Positions 36,945-45,710 of a stretch of 64,000 nt of DNA are shown in pieces. How positions within the stretch are numbered: position 1 is the stretch's first letter; each line of letters begins with the position of its first letter. Source of the stretch: UBA1672 sp051967755 (lineage in GTDB: Bacteria > Pseudomonadota > Alphaproteobacteria > Micavibrionales > Micavibrionaceae); the NCBI GenBank assembly GCA_051967755.1, contig JBQDYD010000005.1:145780-209779 (forward strand). Direction: 5' to 3'. The notes under the pieces were generated by a model. The model was not told the origin of the DNA. It did no database searches and saw only the letters and a list, made by a program, of their open reading frames with translations. Position numbers and translations under genes: made by a program.

Positions 36945-37343
36945 ATGCATATGAAAATGAACAAAATTTTAACTGTTGACGACTCTGAAACTGATCAGTT
37001 TTATGTGAAAGCGATCATCAATTCTTATGATCCTGACATACAGATTATTCAGGCCTATGATGGTCGAGAAGCCCTTAATATCTTGCGAGACCATCAAGAT
37101 CAAAAGCCGGATCTAATTCTGCTTGATATTAATATGCCGGGCATGAACGGGCATGAGTTTCTAAAGGAATATCACCAGTTAGTTGACCAAAAATCACCGG
37201 TTATCGTCATTCTCACCTCATCCAGTGAGGAAAAAGACATTGAACAAACCAAAATGTATAGCAATGTTGTGGAATACCTCACAAAGCCAATCCGTCATGA
37301 GACATTAAACGCGATCCAGCAAAAATACACGCTCGGCATATAA
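36945..37343 (+). CDS. single-domain response regulator
   Basis: A 132-residue stand-alone receiver domain: acidic pair DD at 12-13, phospho-acceptor Asp 61 in LILLDINMPGMNG, and the conserved Lys in YLTKPIRHE. It has no output domain, like the Rcp1 group. ATG codons at 36945, 36951 and 36957 are all possible starts. Located 53 nt after the PAS kinase, it is the likely partner and would signal by protein contact. Confidence 0.88.
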   Translation: MHMKMNKILTVDDSETDQFYVKAIINSYDPDIQIIQAYDGREALNILRDHQDQKPDLILLDINMPGMNGHEFLKEYHQLVDQKSPVIVILTSSSEEKDIEQTKMYSNVVEYLTKPIRHETLNAIQQKYTLGI

Positions 37344-37368
37344 ATACTTCAATCATCTATAATAAAAT

Positions 37369-37395
37369 AAAGGCGACAATTCATGCCGCCTTTTT
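37369..37395. terminator. bidirectional terminator between the response regulator and nrdF
   Basis: AAAGGCG and CGCCTTT form a perfect 7-bp stem with an 11-nt loop, followed by T-rich tracts on both strands. Confidence 0.8.
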
Positions 37396-37425
37396 CTATG
37401 TTCGTAGTGAAGAACTGTCTGCAAT

Positions 37426-38427
37426 TTAAAAATCCCAATCTTCATCTTCGGTTTCTTCCGCCTTACCCATCACATAGGAAGAGCCTGAGCCGGAGAAGAA
37501 GTCATGGTTTTCATCTGCATTCGGCGACAATGACGCCATAATCGCGGGATTAGGGCTAGATATCTCTGATGGGAACATCGGATCAAAGCCTAGGTTCATC
37601 AACGCCTTATTTGCATTATAGTGAAGGAACACTTTTACTTCCTCAGTCAAACCGACTGTATCATAGAGACTTTCGGTGTATTTAATCTCATTATCATACA
37701 AATCCATCAAAAGAGAGATCGCATAATCACGAATTTCCATTTGCTCCATTGGCGTTGCCGCTTCATAAGCCTTCTGGAATTTATAACCGATGTAATATCC
37801 ATGCACAGCCTCATCCTTAATAATCAGACGGATCAAATCAGCCGTATTCGTCAGCTTACCTCGGCTAGACCAATGCATTGGGAGATAAAACCCTGAATAG
37901 AATAAGAAACTCTCAAGGAACACGCTGGCAACCTTGCGCTTCATCGGATCATCGGCCTCATATTCTTTCATGATTAAGTCAGATTTACGTTGCAGGTGCG
38001 GGTTTTCCTCGCTCCACAAATACGCATCATCAACATCACGCATTGAACATAGTGTTGAGAATATAGAGGAATAAGAACGCGCATGCACCGCCTCCATAAA
38101 GGAAATATTTGATAACACGGCTTCCTCATGCGGGGTAACGGCATCTTCCATCAATGTGGGCGCACCAACAACATTTTGGATCGTGTCAAGCAATGTCAAA
38201 CCAGTAAACACGCGGATCGTCAAACGTTGTTCATCCCCCGTCAATGTGCCCCATGATTGAATATCATTGGAAAGCGGCACCTTTTCAGGCAGCCAGAAAT
38301 TCGACGTCAGTCTGTTCCAAACCTCTAAATCCTTATCATCAACAAGACGGTTCCAGTTAATTGCCTTAATACGGCTTAACTTCGCCTCATCATTGTCATT
38401 GGTCTCTAATTTTAGTTCAGGCATCAT
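37426..38427 (-). CDS. nrdF: class Ib ribonucleotide reductase, beta subunit
   Basis: A 333-residue NrdF carrying the dimetal-tyrosyl radical site. Ligand regions are GLTLLDTIQ, ISFMEAVHARSYSS, and the later EAVHGYYIGYK. The C-terminal acidic tail ending DEDWDF is the part that docks into the alpha subunit. GGGG 9 nt before ATG 38427 supports this start. It is the last gene of nrdHIEF. Confidence 0.93.
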   Translation of the reverse strand: MMPELKLETNDNDEAKLSRIKAINWNRLVDDKDLEVWNRLTSNFWLPEKVPLSNDIQSWGTLTGDEQRLTIRVFTGLTLLDTIQNVVGAPTLMEDAVTPHEEAVLSNISFMEAVHARSYSSIFSTLCSMRDVDDAYLWSEENPHLQRKSDLIMKEYEADDPMKRKVASVFLESFLFYSGFYLPMHWSSRGKLTNTADLIRLIIKDEAVHGYYIGYKFQKAYEAATPMEQMEIRDYAISLLMDLYDNEIKYTESLYDTVGLTEEVKVFLHYNANKALMNLGFDPMFPSEISSPNPAIMASLSPNADENHDFFSGSGSSYVMGKAEETEDEDWDF

Positions 38428-38474
38428 GGTTAAAATCCCCTTTATTTACTCTTAAGTGAAAAGATTGCGTTGAA

Positions 38475-40766
38475 TTACAGCTGACAAGACACACAGCCTT
38501 CAATTTCGGTTCCTTCCAGAGCCATTTGACGCAAACGAATGTAATAAATTGTCTTAATACCCTTCTTCCACGCATAGATTTGCGCTTTGTTGATGTCACG
38601 TGTTGTCGCAGTATCCGGGAAGAACAAGGTCAAGGATAAGCCCTGATCAACGTGCTGCGTCGCCGCCGCATAAACATCGATGATTGCTTCGGGGCCAATT
38701 TCATAGGCATCCTTATAATATTCCTGATTATCATTTGTCAGGAACGGCGCAGGATAATACACACGCCCGATCTTGCCCTCTTTGCGGATTTCAATCTTGG
38801 ATGCAATCGGGTGGATCGATGATGTTGAATTATTGATGTAGGAAATAGAGCCTGTTGGTGGAACAGCCTGTAGATAGGCATTATACATACCATTTTCCAT
38901 CACAAGCTTCTTAAGGGCTTCCCAATCTTTTTGTGTTGGAATATCCACACCGGATTCCTTAAACAAGGCACGCACCTTATCTGTTTCAGGCTCCCACAGT
39001 TTATCTGTGTATTTATCAAAGAACTCACCACTGGCGTATTTTGATTTGTCAAAGCCTGCAAAGGTCTCTCCGCGCTCTGTCGCTATCATGTTAGATGAGC
39101 GAATTGCGTGATACGTCACTGTATAGAAATACATATTTGTGAAGTCGACAGCCTCAGGCGAGTCATAATGAATTTCAGACTTCGCCAAATAACCATGCAG
39201 GTTCATTTGCCCCAAACCAATCGCATGAGAGCGGTTATTACCCTGTGCAATTGATGGAACGCATTCCAAGTTACTCATGTCAGAAACCGCGGTCAGCGCA
39301 CGTATCGCTGTTTCAACAGTTTTACCAAAGTCAGGTGACTTCATCGCGTTCGCGATATTCATTGACCCAAGGTTACATGAAATATCGGAACCCATATGAT
39401 CATAGCCAAGATCCGGTTTAAACGTGCTTGCGTCACTAACCTGCAAAATCTCAGAGCACAAGTTACTCATGGTTATTTTACCATCAATCGCATTGGCTTT
39501 ATTCACCGTATCTTCGTACATGATGTACGGATAACCGGATTCAAATTGAATTTCCGCCAAGATTTTAAAGAATTCACGCGCCTTAATTTTCTTCTTACGG
39601 ATGCGTTGATTTTCGACCATCTCTTCATATTTCTCAGTTACAGAAATTTCAGAGAACGGAACGCCGTAGATTTTCTCTACATCATAAGGTGAGAACAGAT
39701 ACATATAGTCATCATTTTTGGCGAGCTCAAACGTGACATCTGGAATGACAACACCAAGCGACAATGTCTTAATTCTGATCTTCTCATCTGCGTTTTCACG
39801 CTTTGTATCCAAGAAACGCAAGATATCAGGATGATGCGCGTGCAAATACACCGCGCCCGCGCCCTGACGAGAGCCAAGCTGGTTCGCATAAGAGAACGAA
39901 TCTTCCAGAAGTTTCATCACAGGAATAACACCGGATGATTGCCCTTCCACCTTTTTAATCGGCGCGCCGATTTCACGGATGTTTGAAAGAAGCAGAGCTA
40001 CACCACCGCCACGCTTTGACAGTTGTAATGCAGAGTTAATAGAGCGACCAATAGATTCCATGTTGTCTTCGATGCGAAGAAGGAAACAGGAAACAAGCTC
40101 CCCGCGTTGCTTCTTACCCGCGTTCAGGAATGTTGGCGTAGCTGGCTGGAAACGACCGGCAACAACCTCATCAACCAAGTGACGTGCCATCGCCTCATCA
40201 CCGCGCGCCAGCGTTAACGCAACCATCACTGCGCGGTCTTCGTAGCGCTCTAGATAACGCTGACCGTCAAAAGTCTTTAGCGTATAGCCTGTGTAATATT
40301 TATACGCGCCCAAGAATGTAGGAAAACGGAATTTCTTCGCATAGGCGTAATCATACAGATCACGAATAAAGTCAAATTCATATTGCTCCAGAACATGTCC
40401 TTCGTAATACCCTTGCATAACAAGGTGACCCAGCTTTTCTTCCAGATTGTGGAAAAACACAGTGTTCTGATTAACATGTTGAAGGAAATACTGACGCGCC
40501 GCCTGACGGTCTTTGTCGAATTGGATTTTACCATCCTCATCATACAGATTAAGCATCGCATTTAATGCGTGATAATCCATTGCCGGCTCACCTTCTTTAT
40601 CGCGAATTTTTTGTGCTTCACGCTCAAGAACCTCAGCAGTACTGGACGGCTTTTTCTTTTGGGTCAGCGGCAAGCCCATATCTGATTCAAGTTTCACAGG
40701 TGTTGCTGTCATCTCTACGTTCCCGTTCTCTTCAGCTGCTGGCTTGTCGGTGTCAAGGATTCCCAT
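38475..40766 (-). CDS. nrdE: class Ib ribonucleotide reductase, alpha subunit
   Basis: A 763-residue catalytic subunit. There is SCFLLRIEDNM with the active-site cysteine, NLCSEILQ with the N-x-C-x-E radical residues, PPTGSISYI, and a C-terminal CVSCQL thiol pair that is re-reduced by NrdH. ATG 40766 overlaps nrdI by 52 nt; an internal ATG at 40712, right after the nrdI stop, is an alternative and would lose 18 residues. Confidence 0.93.
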   Translation of the reverse strand: MGILDTDKPAAEENGNVEMTATPVKLESDMGLPLTQKKKPSSTAEVLEREAQKIRDKEGEPAMDYHALNAMLNLYDEDGKIQFDKDRQAARQYFLQHVNQNTVFFHNLEEKLGHLVMQGYYEGHVLEQYEFDFIRDLYDYAYAKKFRFPTFLGAYKYYTGYTLKTFDGQRYLERYEDRAVMVALTLARGDEAMARHLVDEVVAGRFQPATPTFLNAGKKQRGELVSCFLLRIEDNMESIGRSINSALQLSKRGGGVALLLSNIREIGAPIKKVEGQSSGVIPVMKLLEDSFSYANQLGSRQGAGAVYLHAHHPDILRFLDTKRENADEKIRIKTLSLGVVIPDVTFELAKNDDYMYLFSPYDVEKIYGVPFSEISVTEKYEEMVENQRIRKKKIKAREFFKILAEIQFESGYPYIMYEDTVNKANAIDGKITMSNLCSEILQVSDASTFKPDLGYDHMGSDISCNLGSMNIANAMKSPDFGKTVETAIRALTAVSDMSNLECVPSIAQGNNRSHAIGLGQMNLHGYLAKSEIHYDSPEAVDFTNMYFYTVTYHAIRSSNMIATERGETFAGFDKSKYASGEFFDKYTDKLWEPETDKVRALFKESGVDIPTQKDWEALKKLVMENGMYNAYLQAVPPTGSISYINNSTSSIHPIASKIEIRKEGKIGRVYYPAPFLTNDNQEYYKDAYEIGPEAIIDVYAAATQHVDQGLSLTLFFPDTATTRDINKAQIYAWKKGIKTIYYIRLRQMALEGTEIEGCVSCQL

Positions 40767-41161
40767 AGTTTTCTCATTCCTTCTTTTACATTTCTAATGT
40801 CATCAATCGTGCCGCTGAGCTCAAACCTGTACAAACATGGTACTTTGCACTTTTTTGAGATCACAGTGCCGGCATAGGCAAACATCTCACCAAAATTACG
40901 ATTACCAGAGGCAATCACACCAATCATGTGCTTTCTGTTTTGGGGGCTGTTTAAAAAGCGTATAACTTGTTTCGGAACGGCCTTCGATCCGTCGTCATCC
41001 GCATAAGTCGGGCATATTAGGACATATGGTTCATCCACAGCTTTCATAGCCTCTTTCATTGACATCGGAATTCTTCTTGCCCGAATCCCCAGCGCAGTAA
41101 CGAATCGGTGCGTGTTGCCCGAGGGGCTGGAGTAATAAACAAGAAGAGGTTCCGCTGTCAT
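40715..41161 (-). CDS. nrdI: flavodoxin-like NrdI
   Basis: A 148-residue NrdI: YYSSPSGNTHRFV is the phosphate-binding loop for FMN, and GVIASGNRNFGEMFAYAG the second flavin loop. NrdI supplies oxidant for building the Mn-tyrosyl cofactor of NrdF. It lies between nrdH and nrdE in the standard order. Confidence 0.93.
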   Translation of the reverse strand: MTAEPLLVYYSSPSGNTHRFVTALGIRARRIPMSMKEAMKAVDEPYVLICPTYADDDGSKAVPKQVIRFLNSPQNRKHMIGVIASGNRNFGEMFAYAGTVISKKCKVPCLYRFELSGTIDDIRNVKEGMRKLWESLTPTSQQLKRTGT

Positions 41162-41173
41162 TGTGTTTCACTC

Positions 41174-41401
41174 CTAGGCGGCACTAACAAGTACACCGAT
41201 TTTGTCCGGGCGAAAGCCTGACCAATGATCATCGCCGGCAACAACAACAGGCGCCTGCATATAACCCAACCCTTGAACAAGGTCTCTGGCTGCATCATCT
41301 TCGGTAAGGTCAACATACTCATAAGGAATTCCCTTACGATCCAGCTCACGTGTTGTCGCAGTACATTGTACACAAGATGGTTTGCTATAAACGGTAATCA
41401 T
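41174..41401 (-). CDS. nrdH: glutaredoxin-like NrdH
   Basis: A 75-residue thioredoxin-fold electron donor for NrdE with active site CVQC (YSKPSCVQCTATTREL) and the C-terminal WSGFRPDKI loop typical of NrdH. Start taken at ATG 41401 with AAGGA about 10 nt upstream; a GTG two codons earlier is possible. First gene of the operon. Confidence 0.93.
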   Translation of the reverse strand: MITVYSKPSCVQCTATTRELDRKGIPYEYVDLTEDDAARDLVQGLGYMQAPVVVAGDDHWSGFRPDKIGVLVSAA

Positions 41402-41466
41402 TCTCACACTTTCCTTTAATAGTTAGTTATAGGCGCCCTACATAAATGCAGGCCGTAAAATACTGC

Positions 41467-41492
41467 TCCGCAGTGGATAAAACTGCGGATAA
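41467..41492 (-). promoter_or_regulatory. leader hairpin overlapping two DnaA-box-like 9-mers
   Basis: In the nrdHIEF leader, TCCGCAGT and ACTGCGGA form a perfect 8-bp stem with a 7-nt loop (41467-41489). On the minus strand the same stretch reads TTATCCGCA (41492-41484) and TTATCCACT (41480-41472), each one base off the DnaA consensus TTATCCACA. It could be RNA structure, DnaA control, or both. Confidence 0.45.
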
Positions 41493-41540
41493 GTTTGTAG
41501 TAATGTCCTGGAAAACTCCTTGGGTTCAAGAAGTCATCAG

Positions 41541-41587
41541 ATACAAGATATAGTACACTCACGGCATTTGATGTCAATATATAGTTC
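41541..41587 (-). promoter_or_regulatory. nrdHIEF promoter with paired NrdR boxes
   Basis: Two NrdR-like boxes sharing the core ATATAGT lie at 41541-41556 and 41572-41587, exactly 31 bp apart, the usual three-turn spacing for NrdR. On the minus strand the distal box overlaps a -35 TTGACA (41577-41572) and the proximal one the likely -10 about 17 nt further on. Repression by NrdR-ATP when dNTPs are sufficient is the expected control. Confidence 0.75.
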
Positions 41588-41799
41588 CATTAGAATCTTT
41601 TTTATTTTAGAAAAAATGACATTCGAAACACTTTGTATCGCGCAAAATTTTAAGGCCAGAGCGTGGTACCGAGGAGGCAAAAAAATAAACGCGCGTGTGG
41701 GAAAAAACAGCATCACATAAAAATACTATATAATACGACCTCTAAATCTTGATATTACGATCTATATATAGTGGTCACAGACATCACATGACCCTAAAT
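41588..41799. other. non-coding stretch with a distal NrdR-like box
   Basis: No gene supported. A third NrdR-like box with the best core (CTATATATAGTGG) lies at 41759-41774, about 190 bp upstream of the nrd promoter and just past the ABC transporter stop. Confidence 0.45.
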
Positions 41800-43578
41800 T
41801 TAGAGTCCTTCACCAATTTGCAGTTTCCATAGGTCGGCATAAACACCACCCTTAATAAGAAGATCATCATGTCCACCCTCTTCCACGACCTTCCCCTGCT
41901 TCATAACATAGATACAATCTGCATGACGCACGGTAGACAGCCTATGTGCAATTATGATTGTTGTCCTGTTTTGCGAAATTGTAAGCAATGACTTTTGTAT
42001 GGCGCGCTCTGTTTCATTATCAACTGCTGACGTTGCTTCATCCAGAACCAAGATGGGTGGATCACGAAGAATAGCACGCGCAAAAGCAATACGCTGCCTC
42101 TGCCCGCCAGACAGGCGATGCCCCCTTTCCCCTACGATTGTTTCATAGCCGGCATCTAAGGATTCAATAAAGCTATGAGCCTCCGCCTTACGGCATGCCT
42201 CTTTTATTTCATCAAACGACGCATCGGGGCGACCATACGCCACATTTTCCGCGATTGTCCCATGAAATAAGAAGACATCTTGTGACACGAACCCGATAGA
42301 TCGGCGCAAAGATGACACATCCAGAGATGAGAGCGCGCCCCCCTCCATTTCTATTTCCCCCGATGTGGGCTCATAAAATCTCATCAACAGCTTCATTAAA
42401 GTACTTTTACCCGAGCCACTTTCCCCAACCAAGCCAACTGTCTTACCTGCAGGGATATCAATATTAATGTCGTTAAGGGCCAAATGATCACCATACTTAA
42501 AAGTAAGGTGTTTAAATGACAGGGCTCCTGACACATCACTCATCTTTATTTTATTATGGCCACTGCGAATACGGATCGGAATTTGCAATAAATCAAGCAC
42601 GCGCCTCGACGACGCCATAGAACGCTGATACAGCACTGTTAGTTCGGCCAAGTCACGCAATGGCCACAGCAACCGTTGCGTTAAAAACACCAGCACACTA
42701 AAAACCCCGACCTCCATCGTACCATCCAGAGTTTGCAAACCGCCAAGAACAAGCGTAAACAAAAACCCCGCCAAAACAGCAACACGAATAACAGGCGTAA
42801 CCAAGGAACTTAATACAATCGCCCTTTCATTTGCCGCGCGGTACGATTCGCTATCTTCTTCAATTTTTGACTTTTCAATATCCTCATTAGAAAAACTTTT
42901 AATCGTAACAATGCTTGAAAGGTTGTTGGATAAACGCGCGCCTAATAAACCGGCCCTATCCCGCACAGCGATAAATTTATCCGCCAAACGGCGTTGAAAG
43001 GCGAATGTCCCAAAAAAGATAATGGGAATCGGCATAACAGCCACCATGGCAATCATGGGATCAACCCAAAAGAAAATAGCCCCGATTACAACCGTAGAAA
43101 CCGTAATTTGTATAATTTGACTAACGCCGTCTTCTAAAAACCGCTCAATCTGATTTACATCATCATTTAAAATAGACAGCAATGTGCCCGTGCGCTTATC
43201 CTCCAATGTCACCAGATCCAGACGCTGCACATGATCATAGGTTTCAACACGCAGCTTATGCTGTACAATTTGTGCCAAGTTGCGCCATTTAATTGAATAT
43301 AGATACTGCGTAACAGATTCCAGAACCCAGATAATTAAGGTCAGTACAGCCAGAACAGCTAATTGCTCTTTCGGTGCAGTAAATCCAAAATCACCCAGAA
43401 GAGAGCTTTCCCTGCGAACCACAGTATCAACCGCAACACCAATCAAAATCTCGGGCGCAATATCCATTAATTTGCGCAACGTAGAATAAAGCGTACCAAG
43501 TAAGTAATCTCTGCGGTATGGCCGCATATAAGACAATAATCGCAAAAACGGTGATTTAGCCGAAGACTCCGCACTCAT
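41800..43578 (-). CDS. ABC exporter (fused permease and ATPase)
   Basis: A 592-residue half-transporter. Six membrane helices occupy about residues 20-320, then the ATPase domain with Walker A GESGSGKSTLMKL, signature LSGGQRQRIAFARAIL, Walker B ILVLDEATSAVD and switch His in IIAHRLSTVRH. It would work as a dimer exporting lipid or drug-like molecules. The closest general type is MsbA/multidrug exporter; the substrate is not inferable. Stands alone. Confidence 0.93.
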   Translation of the reverse strand: MSAESSAKSPFLRLLSYMRPYRRDYLLGTLYSTLRKLMDIAPEILIGVAVDTVVRRESSLLGDFGFTAPKEQLAVLAVLTLIIWVLESVTQYLYSIKWRNLAQIVQHKLRVETYDHVQRLDLVTLEDKRTGTLLSILNDDVNQIERFLEDGVSQIIQITVSTVVIGAIFFWVDPMIAMVAVMPIPIIFFGTFAFQRRLADKFIAVRDRAGLLGARLSNNLSSIVTIKSFSNEDIEKSKIEEDSESYRAANERAIVLSSLVTPVIRVAVLAGFLFTLVLGGLQTLDGTMEVGVFSVLVFLTQRLLWPLRDLAELTVLYQRSMASSRRVLDLLQIPIRIRSGHNKIKMSDVSGALSFKHLTFKYGDHLALNDINIDIPAGKTVGLVGESGSGKSTLMKLLMRFYEPTSGEIEMEGGALSSLDVSSLRRSIGFVSQDVFLFHGTIAENVAYGRPDASFDEIKEACRKAEAHSFIESLDAGYETIVGERGHRLSGGQRQRIAFARAILRDPPILVLDEATSAVDNETERAIQKSLLTISQNRTTIIIAHRLSTVRHADCIYVMKQGKVVEEGGHDDLLIKGGVYADLWKLQIGEGL

Positions 43579-43829
43579 TTGTGTTTCCCCTACATACTTT
43601 GCTTGATGAATTTGACAGAGTGTACAGCGGCAGCATTACAAGTCAACGTCAGCGATTAATAAGAATCCAAGGCTATCATGCACTTACGATCCTTCCCCCT
43701 CCGATAATATGGTTTTTACTCGAATTCAAATCGAAGCCGTGCTAAATTGGACAAAAGTGCTGCTTAAAAGCTAGAATAAAGTGACTGCTAATTCGTTAGC
43801 ATAACACTCAACATAAAGAGGGCAACGTT

Positions 43830-44531
43830 GTGGGTGACAACATTCATTTAAGAAACATTCATAATAATGAAGAGATGATCATTGAAATTGATCCCTCTCA
43901 ACCAAGCGGTTATGCGGCAAAACTCTTTAAGCCACCGGAATCAACCGCAGAAGGTACCCCATTTCAAGATTTGGGTGATCAATTTGATGAATTCACCCGC
44001 GACTGGCGCAGGGATGAACCCGTACCGGAAACCCACACACACGGTAATAATACATACGATCTGGATTACGATAATGATGGTGACGGCGATATGGATACAC
44101 GGTTAATTGATAACCTGTTTACCATCAAAGATGTCGTCAATGCAGAGCTCGCCTCACAAGACAGATCCCTTATTGATCGATTTGATTTAATTTCGGGCTA
44201 TCGTCATCCTGATACCGCCGCCCTATTAAACAGTACGGTCAGCATATCCCAACATAACCTTGGTAAAGCCCTTGATATCAGGCCTATTGATACCGACGGC
44301 AATATGATCCCCACGCGCGAAGTAACACAGGCCATATGGCAAGACGTCCCCGGAATTAGAGGGTTAGGCAATTACGATGTTGACCTCAACACGCATGTTG
44401 ACACACGCCCACTCGCCGCCGGACGTGACCGCCCTGCATTTTGGGATGATGATGCGAACGGAAAAATTAATGCCGGCTCGGCCGATTGGTATCCATCAGG
44501 AGATCCCGCACCACGTTCGCCCGGCGGATAA
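43830..44531 (+). CDS. M15-like (YcbK/DUF882-type) peptidase domain protein
   Basis: A 233-residue protein starting at GTG 43830 with AGAGG upstream. Residues ~120-190 carry ISGYRHPDTAALL, then SQHNLGKALDIRP and a later LNTHVDTRP, which together give the zinc-binding H...D...H set of the M15/DUF882 murein peptidases. Before it is a tract DLDYDNDGDGDMDT that resembles a calcium-binding loop. There is no signal peptide, so its route to the cell wall is unclear. Confidence 0.75.
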   Translation: MGDNIHLRNIHNNEEMIIEIDPSQPSGYAAKLFKPPESTAEGTPFQDLGDQFDEFTRDWRRDEPVPETHTHGNNTYDLDYDNDGDGDMDTRLIDNLFTIKDVVNAELASQDRSLIDRFDLISGYRHPDTAALLNSTVSISQHNLGKALDIRPIDTDGNMIPTREVTQAIWQDVPGIRGLGNYDVDLNTHVDTRPLAAGRDRPAFWDDDANGKINAGSADWYPSGDPAPRSPGG

Positions 44532-44945
44532 TCACCCGTTATCGGTTTCTTTTTTATGCGTCAACCATATCGCGGCTATAAAAAGCCCTTTAGAGCGCGG
44601 CAGAATCAAAAATACGCACATAAGCGCGACCGCAATCAGCGTCACTGTTTCAACCGATTCAGGCAAAACATCATTACTGATAAAATAAATTAAAAGCGGC
44701 GCCAGCAAATGGCCGCATACAAATATCGTTAACCAGGGCGGGCCATCATCGGCATGAATATATGATAAATCTTCATGGCAAACAGAGCACATTTCATTCT
44801 GTTTTATGTATGATTTAAAAAGTTTTCCCTGACCGCAATTAGGGCATTTACCGATCACACCACGTAACAAAGCACGCTTTCCCGTAACCACCATAGACCT
44901 CATATGTGTTAGATAATTTATAACGCATATATATACCCTTAGCAT
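44532..44945 (-). CDS. DUF983 family membrane protein
   Basis: Matches DUF983: LLRGVIGKCPNCGQGKLF and CSVCHEDLSYIHADDGPPW, two CxxC pairs that probably bind zinc, followed by two membrane helices. The true start may be ATG 44903 (MRSMVVTGKR) rather than 44945. Function of the family is unknown; often next to cytochrome oxidase genes in alphaproteobacteria, but not here. Its stop abuts that of the preceding plus-strand gene. Confidence 0.82.
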   Translation of the reverse strand: MLRVYICVINYLTHMRSMVVTGKRALLRGVIGKCPNCGQGKLFKSYIKQNEMCSVCHEDLSYIHADDGPPWLTIFVCGHLLAPLLIYFISNDVLPESVETVTLIAVALMCVFLILPRSKGLFIAAIWLTHKKETDNG

Positions 44946-45158
44946 CGTAAAAAACAGGTTCGTCTTCGTTTTACCATTGCTTGAGAGCTTAGTAAGACGC
45001 TAACTCACTAAAATAATTGACTGCTATTGCAACTTAATTTGCAATAATTTTTGACGTTTGATGTAATATTCTTTAAAATTAGCAATAACTATAAATAAGA
45101 AAAAAAACAGGCATGGGTTGAGATGGTTGTATCCACTAAAAATAACGGAGATTTGAGC

Positions 45159-45689
45159 ATGCGGTTCACTCGTCAGGCTGAGGAGGAAAATTCCGCGGCA
45201 GAAGTCATTGTTGCCGACTTTACGCCTAAAGATAAAGAAACAATTGTGAACTGGCTCAATAAAACACTAGAGATCGATCAATTCTCGGACTCCGATCATC
45301 CACTAAAAGGCGTTATTGAAGTATCCACCGCCTTGGTTGATGTGGACGACGTACACGCCGCAATTGACAAATTCAGTGGTGAAGAAACAAACATGACATT
45401 CACACCCAAAGAATTCATCGCCCTAACCGAAGTTGCCGATATGTGGAAGGGCCACGGTAATTTATTTGCACTGGATGATCAGGTTCGTGCAAAAAAAGAT
45501 CTATATGATGAAAGATGGCCGGAATTAAGAGATTATCTTCTGTCTGACACATATAAAACTGAAATGCAGGATTTTGAAGATGTTGTCGACATGTTTAAAG
45601 AAGCACATAAAACTGTGTATCCGGAGAACAGAACTGTTATCGACGACGTAGATTTTGGCGCTAACCATAATGATGGAGCCGTAAGTTAA
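45159..45689 (+). CDS. hypothetical acidic protein, possible partner of the 915-aa protein
   Basis: An acidic ~176-residue protein. I choose ATG 45159 (MRFTRQAEEEN) because GGAGA lies about 8 nt upstream; an earlier ATG at 45123 is possible. It contains VIVADFTPKDKETIVNWLNKT and many Asp/Glu in the second half, with no domain recognised. It ends 21 nt before the 915-aa gene, in the same direction. Its acidic character and place would suit an immunity or chaperone role if the neighbour is a toxin, which is unproven. Confidence 0.65.
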   Translation: MRFTRQAEEENSAAEVIVADFTPKDKETIVNWLNKTLEIDQFSDSDHPLKGVIEVSTALVDVDDVHAAIDKFSGEETNMTFTPKEFIALTEVADMWKGHGNLFALDDQVRAKKDLYDERWPELRDYLLSDTYKTEMQDFEDVVDMFKEAHKTVYPENRTVIDDVDFGANHNDGAVS

Positions 45690-45710
45690 AGGCAAATATC
45701 GGGGGAATAA

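Noticed and set aside
41520..41720. 66-aa ORF upstream of nrdH
   Set aside because: It covers the NrdR boxes and promoter and shows no coding character.
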